Position numbers and translations under genes: made by a program. From a virus: a DNA stretch of 39,671 nucleotides. The stretch lies in IMG/VR virus record IMGVR_UViG_3300033148_006880, positions 1 through 39,671 of that record; one strand, written 5' to 3'. Positions 39,580 to 39,671 of the stretch are shown one piece after another. Each line of letters opens with the position of its first letter. The stretch's first letter is position 1. Under the pieces are notes generated by a model. It saw only the letters and a program-made list of their open reading frames with translations. It made no database searches and was not told where the DNA came from.

Positions 39580-39671
39580 TTAATCAACAACTTCAAACAA
39601 ATCGCTTCCAGTAATTTCCTGCTTCTGCTTTTTTGTGACTTTTGTTTTGTAGTAAATACAATTTAAATCAG
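39580..39671 (-). CDS. C-terminal end of an unidentified gene (partial)
   Basis: A frame open from the window edge to a TAA at 39580-39582 encodes about 29 residues ending KKQKQEITGSDLFEVVD. The acidic, hydrophobic end looks like a real protein C-terminus of this operon. Too short to identify; two other frames also stop nearby. Confidence 0.4.
   Translation of the reverse strand, partial: DLNCIYYKTKVTKKQKQEITGSDLFEVVD

Noticed and set aside
1-39671. Circular closure of the window
   Set aside because: Joining the ends gives a nearby stop for the left partial frame but no start codon for the right partial frame, and there is no terminal overlap. The window is treated as a fragment.
1-39671. 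tRNA genes or CRISPR arrays
   Set aside because: I saw no cloverleaf with a GTTCRANNC arm and no regularly spaced repeats of 24-40 nt on either strand, although I could not run a dedicated search.

Overview
The window reads as part of the genome of a tailed (head-tail, HK97-fold) virus or provirus that infects an archaeon. It is strongly AT-rich. Tailed-virus evidence: large terminase, portal, capsid maturation protease, major capsid protein, head-tail connectors, tail tube, overlapping tail chaperones, tape measure, baseplate hub and fibres. Archaeal evidence: a group II chaperonin (thermosome) gene; TATA boxes about 25 nt upstream of several start codons, which implies leaderless mRNAs; T-rich terminator-like tracts; an AbrB-type regulator; and signal-peptide surface proteins rich in N-x-S/T sequons, in a style I associate with DPANN lineages such as Woesearchaeota and Pacearchaeota. 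The DPANN assignment is inference. Both window ends cut through genes, and I could not show circularity.

Layout. (1) 1-15.6 kb, leftward: the morphogenesis operon, transcribed from a divergent promoter near 15.6 kb in the order protease, acidic protein, major capsid, connectors, tail tube, tail chaperones, tape measure, tail proteins, hub/LamG fibre, small membrane proteins (possible lysis genes), then secreted surface or fibre proteins. A free-standing homing-type endonuclease sits in this operon. (2) 15.7-19.0 kb, rightward: portal, a second copy of a 148-aa tail-associated gene, a repeat adhesin and a small ribbon-helix-helix-like protein. The two 148-aa genes form a long inverted repeat that brackets most head and tail genes. 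(3) 33.75-18.9 kb, leftward: AbrB-like and RHH-like regulators, an MT-A70 methyltransferase, thermosome, then a sugar/glycan cassette (two SDR enzymes, a nucleotidyltransferase, three GT4 glycosyltransferases, a methyltransferase, two radical-SAM enzymes), a PD-(D/E)XK nuclease, and finally the large terminase. (4) 33.75-34.45 kb: a non-coding divergent region with short direct repeats and hairpins, probably regulatory and possibly an origin. (5) 34.45-37.6 kb, rightward: a run of very small genes with start/stop overlaps, ending in a RuvB-like AAA+ ATPase. (6) 39.67-37.57 kb, leftward: small zinc-finger proteins (SWIM, HNH-like, Cys-rich) and an HTH protein that could be the small terminase.

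How the parts may work together: the capsid and tail genes build the particle. The glycan cassette could decorate the sequon-rich fibres or remodel the host surface. The thermosome could help fold virion proteins. The RuvB-like ATPase and the PD-(D/E)XK nuclease could process branched viral DNA before packaging. These links are inferred from gene content and order.
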